Assembly: GCA_937911965.1 (NCBI GenBank)
Contig: CALDPL010000460.1
Span: forward strand, 1 to 9,631
DNA from: an uncultured Allomuricauda sp.
GTDB taxonomy: Bacteria; Bacteroidota; Bacteroidia; Flavobacteriales; Flavobacteriaceae
Direction of reading: 5' to 3'
Length of the DNA: 9,631 nucleotides
Shown here piece by piece: positions 1 through 6,553 of the stretch. The translations under genes and the position numbers were made by a program. The stretch's first letter is position 1. Every line of letters begins with the position of its first letter. The notes under the pieces were generated by a model. It worked only from the letters and a program-made list of their open reading frames with translations. It made no database searches and had not been told where the DNA came from.

Positions 1-1259
1 AGTTCCTCAGGGCCTCGGCAAGGAAAATGGTTTGCACAGTAAGGTCCGGGTATTTAAAGTATGCTTTCACTTCCTCAAGATTGTTAATGGCCAGTTCTCC
101 CTTTTCATCCTTAGTAAACCGGATTCTTCTCATAAGAGGTTTGGAGAAGGCTTCCAGGACCGCATCATATTCCCTTAAGTTATTGACCATATGTGCCGAT
201 ACGGGGATGATAACATCCTTTCCCACAAAACCGTCCCTTGTCAAGAAATCGTGTATCAGAAAACGGTGAATCCGTCCGTTACCGTCCAAAAAAGGATGAA
301 TAAAAACAAATCCGAAAGATATGATTGCCGCCCGTATTACCGGGGAAAGTTCTCTGGTCTTTTGTTCTGCAAGCGCCAATCCCTTCATCATAGGATGTAC
401 CATTTCGGGATGGGGGCATATATAATGATAAATCTCTTCAAGACGGTAATTACTCTGTCCTATATAATTCTGAAAATCACGGTAACCATTTTGCTTATAC
501 CTCGGATCTACAATTGCATTTTGGAGCAATGTAAGATATTCTTCTTCCAAAACCTGATCTACCGATTCTTTACCAGCCTCATAAAGTAAGTTGACAAACT
601 TATTTATTCTGTCAAGAGTCGGTTTTTCACTTTCTATTTCAAATGAGGATTTGGTTTCTTTCCGATATAGGAATTGTGTTGCCCTGTTAAAAATTTCCGG
701 AGTATATTCGACTTTCAGGGTTTCTACTTCCTTTAGGTAATCAGTCTGTAAAAGTTCCGTTAGAGATGTATTTCGACGTATGATAGGGCAAAAATCCGGT
801 CCTCCTGGAAGGTTGCCGTTTATCCGCCATCTGCTATCCTTTTGAATACTGCCGGTAATATATTTATTGTTGTCCAGCAGGTCAACATAGTTTCCTTTTA
901 TTAGAGGATTTACCTTCAGCCGGTTTCCGGTCAACCATTCAAACAAAAAGCCAATTTTTCTGGAATAACGACCTGATGGCTTTTTGAGGATGTACGCGAT
1001 GAGATCATCCACATCCGTTCTCTTGAATACGGCATGGATAAAGTCCAGGTTTAAGTCGTCGTATTTTAATCCAAATTCAATATGGGCCAATACGCTGTCC
1101 TCCGAAGGCGCATATTTTGGACCATATGTTTCATCAATGCCCCCGTCTATGGCAACCTCGACCATCTCTCTAGCACCAATATAGGAACGATGGCAACCGG
1201 TACTGGTTGAGTCCAAAATGCCGTACCAACCATTGAAAACCTGCTGTCTGATGGCTCAT
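1..1259 (-). CDS. Fic-family protein (AMPylase-like), frameshifted near its 5' end and cut off by the window edge
   Basis: Fic enzymes usually transfer AMP from ATP to a hydroxyl of a target protein. The main frame is open from a TGA at 1258-1256 down to base 1. From its first ATG (1165) it gives 388 residues. The Fic motif HPFLDGNGRIHR starts at residue 290 (base 298), with the catalytic His and phosphate-binding GNGR intact. SFEIES at residues 174-179 matches the class II inhibitory motif [S/T]xxxE[G/N] except that the last position is Ser. The middle (GLKYDDLNL, FLFEWLTG, DFCPIIRR) matches, from memory, a bacterial Fic subfamily of about 500 residues, so roughly 100 C-terminal residues are missing. 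The expected N-terminus (MSHQTAGFQWLVRHFGL) lies one frame over, from ATG 1259 to a TAG at 1172-1170. One surplus base near 1186-1200 would join them. It may be a pseudogene, may start internally at 1165, or may reflect a sequencing error. It is AT-richer than the genes to the right. Confidence 0.85.
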
Positions 1260-1260
1260 T

Positions 1261-1421
1261 ATTTGCAGTAAATTCTATATATTGACTGTAAAAGCATTAA
1301 AAATTATGTCATTTGCAGTAAAATGATTATTTTTTGTTCCAGCCGCTTATTCCTCCCTTATGTGCAGTAATTTAATTTTTACTGCAGTAAAACAATTATA
1401 TCACATTACAATTGCAGTAAC
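1261..1421. promoter_or_regulatory. Array of five TGCAGTAA elements upstream of fic (candidate operator)
   Basis: Five copies of a TTTGCAGTAAA-like element lie on the plus strand at 1262-1272, 1312-1322, 1361-1371, 1381-1391 and 1411-1421. All share GCAGTAA and all point the same way. The G of each core is at 1265, 1315, 1364, 1384 and 1414, giving steps of 50, 49, 20 and 30 bp, so all copies fall on nearly the same face of the helix. The fourth copy sits in a perfect 16-bp palindrome, TTTTACTGCAGTAAAA (1377-1392). Read on the minus strand, the copy nearest the gene (TTTACTGCAAAT) ends just before the fic ATG at 1259, where a bound protein would block expression. Direct repeats, helical phasing and a palindromic member suggest cooperative binding by a dimeric regulator. 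That is inference; the regulator is not visible here. Confidence 0.6.
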
Positions 1422-1436
1422 TTTTATATGATAATT

Positions 1437-1568
1437 TCATTTTCCAAATTTATCCCGCACAAGATGCAGCACATCCGGGGTCATTTTAATCTGTTCAATT
1501 TCAGATTTGACTTCCTGGGCAATAACACGTTTCACCTCGCCGTAAATGGCCTCCATTTTTCTTTTCAT
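1437..1568 (-). CDS. Small charged protein of unknown function, possibly a gene remnant
   Basis: The frame from ATG 1568 to TGA 1439-1437 encodes 43 residues, MKRKMEAIYGEVKRVIAQEV onward, ending in HLVRDKFGK. The composition is rich in Lys, Glu, Ile and Val and looks like amphipathic helix, which is unlike random translation. The same frame continues upstream through GPHDDPLVENR to ATG GCA AAG at 1613, but a TGA at 1604-1602 interrupts it at codon 4. Either translation starts at 1568, or this is a small gene broken by a nonsense codon. I recognise no family. It does not contain the [S/T]xxxE[G/N] motif expected of a Fic antitoxin, although it lies just upstream of fic on the same strand. Confidence 0.35.
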   Translation of the reverse strand: MKRKMEAIYGEVKRVIAQEVKSEIEQIKMTPDVLHLVRDKFGK

Positions 1569-1624
1569 CCGGTTTTCGACCAAGGGGTCATCGTGGGGAC
1601 CTCACTTTGCCATCAGTAAATGTA

Positions 1625-1692
1625 GGACCGACCCCCCATGTCAATGGTCGGGAATTGTCAGCTCAATTAATGGACCCTGACCCCCCGATCAA
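1625..1692. repeat. Pair of ~20-bp imperfect direct repeats, possible insertion-sequence end
   Basis: GGACCGACCCCCCATGTCAA (1625-1644) is repeated as GGACCCTGACCCCCCGATCAA (1672-1692), differing by small gaps. The first copy also takes part in a short inverted repeat, CCGACC at 1628-1633 with GGTCGG at 1646-1651. Repeated GGGGGGTCA-like blocks next to a gene-poor patch resemble the multiple terminal repeats of IS21-type elements. No transposase is present here, so at most this is a relic or a solo end. It could equally be a local duplication or a protein-binding site. Confidence 0.3.
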
Positions 1693-1715
1693 CTGTCCTG
1701 AATGGCATGAACGGA

Positions 1716-1743
1716 AAAAGCCGGGACCTTGTTCCCGGCTTTT
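1716..1743 (-). terminator. Intrinsic terminator downstream of the gene at 1774-2253
   Basis: AAAAGCCGGGA (1716-1726) pairs perfectly with TCCCGGCTTTT (1733-1743) across a 6-nt loop. The 11-bp stem has a GC-rich core and runs of A and T on its two sides, so it can work in both directions. It lies about 30 nt beyond the stop codon of the minus-strand gene that ends at 1774, which fits a terminator for that gene. It also separates that gene from the AT-rich fic patch. Confidence 0.8.
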
Positions 1744-1773
1744 CACATGATTCTGGGTTGGGTGACCTAGGTC

Positions 1774-2253
1774 TTACCCTTTCAGGCTTTCGTCGATCAG
1801 TTTGGCCCAACGCTCCATGGACTGTAATTCCCCACTGAGTTGATAACTTTCATGATCGTTGTAAAACTCTAGGATGATTTCGGGCTTGTCTTTATCCTTG
1901 GGTGCAAATTGAAGCCCCAGCCTTTCAATGATCCGGTCTCCGGCCACATTGCTTCCATGGTTCAAGGGCCTACAGGATTTTACCTCCAAAAGGACCACGG
2001 TCTGTTCTTCGACCCTGTCCTTATATTTCTTGTGGAAGAAGACGAAACGATGCTCGGGATCTATGCCGATGGCGTAATTTCCACAGAACTCACTTTCGCC
2101 GATCTTGGTATTGTACCGATCGGACATGGCCGAAATGCTGGCCATTAATTTCTTTCGTTTTCTTTTTCTGCTCCTGATGGTCAGGACAAAGGGCAGTGCA
2201 AACACGCCCACTGAAATAAGACCCACCAATAGGGTCCCCAAATCTATATTCAT
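1774..2253 (-). CDS. Membrane-anchored protein of unknown function
   Basis: This 159-residue protein starts MNIDLGTLLVGLISVGVFAL. Residues ~5-25 form one transmembrane segment, followed by a very basic stretch (RSRKRKRKK, ~26-35) that by the positive-inside rule keeps the rest in the cytoplasm. After a short helical linker, residues ~55-140 look beta-rich (AIGIDPEHRFVFFHKKY, QTVVLLEVKSC, PEIILEFYND), and the end (SMERWAKLIDESLKG) looks helical. Strands capped by a C-terminal helix suggest a PH-like domain, but I see no family signature. An upstream in-frame ATG at 2298 would add 15 residues before the membrane segment; I prefer 2253 because the hydrophobic segment then sits at the very N-terminus. 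The terminator at 1716-1743 follows it. The other small gene upstream is on the same strand, 111 nt away. Confidence 0.75.
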   Translation of the reverse strand: MNIDLGTLLVGLISVGVFALPFVLTIRSRKRKRKKLMASISAMSDRYNTKIGESEFCGNYAIGIDPEHRFVFFHKKYKDRVEEQTVVLLEVKSCRPLNHGSNVAGDRIIERLGLQFAPKDKDKPEIILEFYNDHESYQLSGELQSMERWAKLIDESLKG

Positions 2254-2364
2254 TGTTCGGTCTTTTATGATTATTGAATTTTGGATGGGTTGGGGCATTG
2301 GTCATACCAAGGCCAAAGGGTCCCAAGCGGACCCCTTCCCAAAGGATTCATATGCATAAAAGTT

Positions 2365-2721
2365 CTACAAAAAGCTGTGAAAGGGAAAGATAAGTTTGGC
2401 CTGCTTTAGCCGCAACAGTAAATTGATCCAATCGCCATTATATTGACGGTCCGTGGCACGTAAGAGCAAGTCATGTGATAGTTGCACCACGGGCTTCCCA
2501 AGGAAGGCAAGGACCGGAGTCGGCATTTCACCGATCTTGGAATAGGAATTTTCATCTTGGGGGATGTGATGGAACATGCTGCTCTTGGCAGCAGAAAAAT
2601 AGGTGCCCTCGGAATAGTGTTCCAACGTGGAAGAATGCAATGACCTACCCGCGACCCCGATCCCACAACAATAGATCGAGACCAAGAGCAATGCCCCCAA
2701 TATCCTATATGGCCTGTTCAC
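2365..2721 (-). CDS. Small membrane or exported protein, conserved flavobacterial type, function unknown
   Basis: I place the start at a GTG (2721), giving 118 residues: NRPYRILGALLLVSIYCCGI forms an N-terminal membrane or signal segment right after it. An ATG at 2838 in the same frame would add 39 residues, but these look non-coding, would bury the hydrophobic segment, and would overlap the start of the divergent peptidase gene. A TTG at 2739 is another candidate. The body has a YFSAAKSSMFHH segment and ends LIFPFHSFL. From memory, small flavobacterial proteins of this layout commonly end in a (D/L)IIFPFH-aromatic motif, which supports a real gene. Function is unknown. It diverges from the peptidase, so the ~125 bp between them must hold promoters for both; a TATCTTTG element on the minus strand lies only just before the GTG. 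Confidence 0.6.
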   Translation of the reverse strand: MNRPYRILGALLLVSIYCCGIGVAGRSLHSSTLEHYSEGTYFSAAKSSMFHHIPQDENSYSKIGEMPTPVLAFLGKPVVQLSHDLLLRATDRQYNGDWINLLLRLKQAKLIFPFHSFL

Positions 2722-2775
2722 ATCCCAAAGATAGCCCAATTGGTGGTTATTTGACGGACCGACCAAAAAATTAAA

Positions 2776-2808
2776 TTGGGGAGATCTCCACAAAATCCCC
2801 GATATTTG
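2776..2808 (+). promoter_or_regulatory. Candidate Bacteroidota promoter for the S9 peptidase
   Basis: TTG at 2776-2778 and GATATTTG at 2801-2808, 22 bp apart, resemble the -33 TTG and -7 TAnnTTTG elements used by the Bacteroidota major sigma factor (one mismatch in the -7 box). Transcription would begin around 2813-2816. That is on top of the first in-frame ATG (2814) and favours the second ATG at 2847 as the start. A GGAGATCTCC palindrome (2780-2789) lies between the two boxes and could be an operator. Confidence 0.35.
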
Positions 2809-2846
2809 AAAAAATGAAACCCAACAACATTCACTCAACCATCACT

Positions 2847-5219
2847 ATGGGAAAATATATACCAAGCCTCGTTTTCTTGTTTATAAGTTGCAATGCCCTT
2901 TTGGCCCAACAGGGCAATGTTTCCCCCCTGAAGATCAAGGATATCATGAAAGGGGATGAATTTGTGGGCCCAAGGCCCTCAAGCCCGCACTGGTCCGCCG
3001 ATGGGGAAACCCTGTATTTTGAATGGAATCCCAATGGGGCCCTGAGCGATTCCCTGTACGCGCATTCCCTGGCCAATGGACAGACCCAAAAAGTAGGGTT
3101 TTTGGAGGCCCATGCCCTTCCCTCCCCGAGGATCGAGTTCAATGGCGAACGCACCCAAGGGGTCTATGCCAAAAATGGGGACCTGTTCCTATTGGATCCC
3201 CTCACCAACTCCACCACACAGATCACCAAGACCGGCGACCGGGAATCCAGTCCCCACTTTTCCCATAATGGAAAGCGTATCGCCTATACCCTGGACGGGG
3301 AACTCCTTACCTGGGAAATTGCAACGGGCATCACTGAACAATTGACCCGTTTTGTAAAGAACAGGGACCGGGAATCCAAAAGGGATTCCAAGGATGAGTG
3401 GCTGTACCAAGACCAATTGGAACTCTTCGATGTCCTCAGGCAGCGCAAGGCCAAAAAGGATGCCGGGGAAAAAATCGAGGAAAAGCTCGAGGCCCTGCAG
3501 CCCTTGGAACTCGAAACCGGCGGCAAGTCCGTCATGGGCCTACAGGTCGACCCTTCGGGTCGTTTTGTCTCCTACCTCCTGGTGGAACGCTCCAGGCCCA
3601 AGGGGACCATTGTGCCGCACTTTGTGACCGATTCGGGCTATACCGAAGACCAGAACACCCGTTCAAAGGTGGGGGACGAGCCCACCCAATATGAAATGTT
3701 CCTCTACGACCGTAGCACCCGCAAGAATTATCCGGTGGTCCTGGACAATTTGGAAGGTTTGGACTATGTGCCCGAGTACACCAAAGACTATCCCGATTTG
3801 GAATATGAAAACAAGGACCGAATCGGCTATGTTTCCGGGCCCATTTGGAACGAGGATGGGACCAAGGCTCTATTGGACATTCAGGCCAACGATTATAAGG
3901 ACCGGTGGATCGTATTGCTGGACCCGGAGAGTGGCAAGGTCGAACAATTGGATCGCCAACACGACCAAGCCTGGGTGGCAGGCCCCGGCATCGGGGGCTA
4001 TAGAGGGGGTTCCCTGGGGTGGATGCCCAATGGTAGGGAAATCTGGTTCCAGTCCGAAAAGACGGGCTATTCCCATCTGTACACCATGGACATCAGATCC
4101 AAAAGGGCCAAGGCCCTGACCTCGGGCAATTTCGAGGTCTACGACCCCTTTATCTCAAAGGACAAAAACAGATGGTATTTGACCGCAAACAGGGACCATC
4201 CCGGGGACCGTCAATTTTATACCATGTCCCTGGGTGGGGGCAAAATGCAACAGCTGACCGACAGGGTGGGCCGCAATGATGTGGTGTTGTCGCCGGACGA
4301 ATCCAAAATGGCCATACTGTATTCCTATTCCAATAAACCCACGGAACTCTTTTGGCAACCCAACCCCGTAAAGGGCGGTTCAAAATCAAATTTGGTTCAG
4401 GTTACCCATTCCAATACCCGGGCCTTTGACGCCTACCGGTGGAAGGACCCTGAGATCATCACCTTCAAGGCCGGGGATGGGGCCGAGGTCCATGCTCGGC
4501 TGTACCAACCCCAAAGCGAGGTTAAAAACAAGGCTGCCGTGATCTTTGTACACGGGGCGGGATACCTTCAAAACGCCCATAAATGGTGGAGTTCCTACTT
4601 CCGGGAATACATGTTCCACAACCTACTGGTGGACAACGGCTATACCGTACTGGACATCGACTATAGGGGAAGTGCGGGTTACGGCAGGGACTGGCGTACC
4701 GGAATCTACCGCCATATGGGCGGAAAGGACCTGTCCGATCAGGTCGATGGGGCCAAGATGTTGATGGATCGATACGGCATCGATGCGGACAAGATCGGAA
4801 TCTATGGGGGCTCCTATGGGGGATTCATCACCCTAATGGGGATGTTCAACGCCCCGGAAATCTTCAGTGCCGGTGGGGCCATACGCTCCGTTGGGGACTG
4901 GGCCGCCTACAACCACGGCTATACGGCCCGTATCCTGAACACCCCGGCCACGGACCCGAATGCCTACAGGAAAAGTTCCCCGATCTACTTTGCGGACGGT
5001 CTAAAGGGCCAACTCTTGATCCTTCACGGCATGGTGGACGACAATGTGCATTTTCAGGATATGGTACGGCTCTCCCAACGCTTGATCGAACTGGGCAAGG
5101 AAAATTGGGAAATGGCCGTTTATCCCGTGGAACGGCACGGTTTTGTGGAAACCAGCAGTTGGGTGGACGAATACGGGCGGATTTTCAAATTGTTCCAGGA
5201 GGCCCTATCGGACAAATAG
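2847..5219 (+). CDS. Exported S9-family serine peptidase (DPP IV/prolyl oligopeptidase-like)
   Basis: This 790-residue periplasmic peptidase would release short N-terminal fragments from, or otherwise cleave, oligopeptides. It begins with a signal peptide (MGKYIPSLVFLFISCNALLA, cut near AQ/QG). Residues ~30-510 form a beta-propeller with blade motifs such as SPHWSADGETLYF, SPHFSHNGKRIAY and LSPDESKMAILY. The C-terminal alpha/beta-hydrolase domain follows. Ser656 lies in GGSYGG, Asp731 in HGMVDDNVHF and His764 in ERHGF; spacings of 75 and 33 residues match the S9 family. The DPP IV region that normally holds the Glu-Glu pair binding the substrate amino terminus reads DEWLYQDQ here (residues ~183-190), so strict dipeptidyl activity is uncertain. 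An ATG at 2814 would add 11 residues before the signal peptide. There is no T9SS sorting domain at the C-terminus. The next gene follows after 85 nt on the same strand. Confidence 0.93.
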   Translation: MGKYIPSLVFLFISCNALLAQQGNVSPLKIKDIMKGDEFVGPRPSSPHWSADGETLYFEWNPNGALSDSLYAHSLANGQTQKVGFLEAHALPSPRIEFNGERTQGVYAKNGDLFLLDPLTNSTTQITKTGDRESSPHFSHNGKRIAYTLDGELLTWEIATGITEQLTRFVKNRDRESKRDSKDEWLYQDQLELFDVLRQRKAKKDAGEKIEEKLEALQPLELETGGKSVMGLQVDPSGRFVSYLLVERSRPKGTIVPHFVTDSGYTEDQNTRSKVGDEPTQYEMFLYDRSTRKNYPVVLDNLEGLDYVPEYTKDYPDLEYENKDRIGYVSGPIWNEDGTKALLDIQANDYKDRWIVLLDPESGKVEQLDRQHDQAWVAGPGIGGYRGGSLGWMPNGREIWFQSEKTGYSHLYTMDIRSKRAKALTSGNFEVYDPFISKDKNRWYLTANRDHPGDRQFYTMSLGGGKMQQLTDRVGRNDVVLSPDESKMAILYSYSNKPTELFWQPNPVKGGSKSNLVQVTHSNTRAFDAYRWKDPEIITFKAGDGAEVHARLYQPQSEVKNKAAVIFVHGAGYLQNAHKWWSSYFREYMFHNLLVDNGYTVLDIDYRGSAGYGRDWRTGIYRHMGGKDLSDQVDGAKMLMDRYGIDADKIGIYGGSYGGFITLMGMFNAPEIFSAGGAIRSVGDWAAYNHGYTARILNTPATDPNAYRKSSPIYFADGLKGQLLILHGMVDDNVHFQDMVRLSQRLIELGKENWEMAVYPVERHGFVETSSWVDEYGRIFKLFQEALSDK

Positions 5220-5244
5220 ATTTTAAAATCCTTGGGGGACTGCC

Positions 5245-5274
5245 TTGGACTTTGGGCAAAAAAATATAACTTTC
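5245..5274 (+). promoter_or_regulatory. Candidate promoter for the Nramp-like gene
   Basis: TTG at 5245-5247 and TAACTTTC at 5267-5274 are 19 bp apart. They match the Bacteroidota -33/-7 layout (TTG, TAnnTTTG) with one mismatch at the final G. Transcription would begin near 5281, leaving a leader of about 25 nt before the ATG at 5305. This would let the transporter be expressed apart from the peptidase. No terminator is visible between the two genes, so read-through is also possible. Confidence 0.35.
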
Positions 5275-5304
5275 TCTCTGAAAACCAACTGAGTCTACCC
5301 AAGA

Positions 5305-6552
5305 ATGAAAGCATTGATCAAAGCCCTTGGCCCGGGCTTGCTGTTCGCGAGCATGGCCATAGGAACCTCCCACCTGGTGCTCTCCACCAAGGCCGGGGCA
5401 CAGTACGGATGGATCATGATCATCCCCATATTGTTGGCGAACCTGCTCAAGTATCCCTTTTTTGAGTTTGGGATACGGTATACCACGGTGACCGAAAAAA
5501 GCTTGGTACAGGGGTATCTGAACCTGGGGAAGATCTATCTGTGGATCTATGCCCTGATCACCCTGATTTCCACCTTCACCATTTTGGCCGCCCTTTATGT
5601 GGTCACGGCAGGGCTCTGTATCAACCTGTTCAAGATCGATTCCATGGATGCGGGGACCATGTCCCTATTGTTGTTCCTATTGATCGCCCTGGTCCTTATC
5701 GTGGGCAAGTACCGCTTTTTGGAAAAATCCCTCACCTTGGTGGTCACCATCCTTTTTGTCGCCCTATTGATCACCACGGCATTGGTATTGCACAAGGGGC
5801 CGGTGGCCGAAAGTGCCACCTTTGTTCACCCCGAACTCTTCAACGAAGTGGGAATCCTGTTTTTGATATCCCTGGTGGGCTGGATGCCCACGGCCGTGGA
5901 AGCCTCCGGTTGGGTGAGCCTTTGGGGCGTGGAAAACCTAAAGGGGATGAAGGAAAAACTTAGCCTGAAACTGGCATTGCAGGAATTCAATCTCGGGTAT
6001 TTTGTATCCTCCCTTTTGGCAGTATTCTTTCTTATAGTGGGTTGGATGACCCTCTACGGCACCGGTACGGTCCTCAGCGGAAACTCGGTGACCTTTGCCG
6101 ATCAGGTCGTGGAAATGTTCACGGTCCATATCGGGGACTGGGCCTATATCTTTATAGCCATTGCCGCCTTTGCCACCATGTTCAGCACCTGCATTACGGC
6201 CCATGATGCCATCTCACGGGTAAGTGTGGACATTCTCCGGAAGCTTCGCCCCCAAAACAGCCTGTTCAACAACAGGAATGCCTTTGGGTTCACCGTTTTG
6301 ATCTTGGTGGCGATCAATTGGATGGTCATCAAGCTCTTCAGTGCCAATATGGGGAATCTGGTGGGTTTGGCCACCTTTGTGTCCTTCGTTTTTGCCCCCC
6401 TTTTGGGATGGATGAACCTCAAGACCGTTATGGGCAGGGACATGCCTTTGGAACATCGGCCAAAAATCGGCCTGCGGGTCCTCACCTATTGCGGCATGGT
6501 CTTTCTGACCCTGTTTTCCCTCTATTATTGCTGGGTGCTGTTCTTTGGATAA
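5305..6552 (+). CDS. Nramp-related membrane transporter, divergent, lacking the DPGN motif
   Basis: This 415-residue inner-membrane protein has about eleven hydrophobic helices and the Nramp start GPGLLF (residues 9-14). Nramp proteins carry Mn2+, Fe2+ and similar ions with protons, binding metal through DPGN in helix 1 and an Ala/Cys-x-x-Met in helix 6. Here helix 1 reads MAIGTSHLVLSTKAGAQYG (from residue 17), with no Asp or Asn where DPGN should be. Helix 6 keeps a Met-Pro (GWMPTAVEAS, Met194), followed by Thr where canonical members have His. The family fold is therefore clear, but the substrate is not; a non-canonical ion or small molecule is possible. No Shine-Dalgarno is seen, which is normal for this phylum. 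It lies 85 nt after the peptidase on the same strand, and its stop is one base from the stop of the convergent OmpA-like gene. Confidence 0.88.
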   Translation: MKALIKALGPGLLFASMAIGTSHLVLSTKAGAQYGWIMIIPILLANLLKYPFFEFGIRYTTVTEKSLVQGYLNLGKIYLWIYALITLISTFTILAALYVVTAGLCINLFKIDSMDAGTMSLLLFLLIALVLIVGKYRFLEKSLTLVVTILFVALLITTALVLHKGPVAESATFVHPELFNEVGILFLISLVGWMPTAVEASGWVSLWGVENLKGMKEKLSLKLALQEFNLGYFVSSLLAVFFLIVGWMTLYGTGTVLSGNSVTFADQVVEMFTVHIGDWAYIFIAIAAFATMFSTCITAHDAISRVSVDILRKLRPQNSLFNNRNAFGFTVLILVAINWMVIKLFSANMGNLVGLATFVSFVFAPLLGWMNLKTVMGRDMPLEHRPKIGLRVLTYCGMVFLTLFSLYYCWVLFFG

Positions 6553-6553
6553 C

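Noticed and set aside
191..589. Open frame on the plus strand (132 codons)
   Set aside because: It is antisense to the Fic gene across its catalytic motif.
1261..1421. CRISPR-like repeat array
   Set aside because: The repeats are only about 8-11 bp, the spacers are uneven (10-40 bp), and there are no cas genes. An operator array fits better.
1437..1613. Small gene upstream of fic as a FicA-type antitoxin
   Set aside because: It lacks the [S/T]xxxE[G/N] inhibitory motif, and the Fic protein already carries its own version of that motif internally.
2847..2912. Lipoprotein signal in the S9 peptidase (FISC)
   Set aside because: The residues before the Cys fit a lipobox poorly, and a normal signal peptidase I site (LLA-QQ) follows a few residues later.
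5220..5304. Terminator between the peptidase and transporter genes
   Set aside because: No GC-rich inverted repeat is present; TTTTAAAA just after the stop is only an 8-bp AT palindrome.
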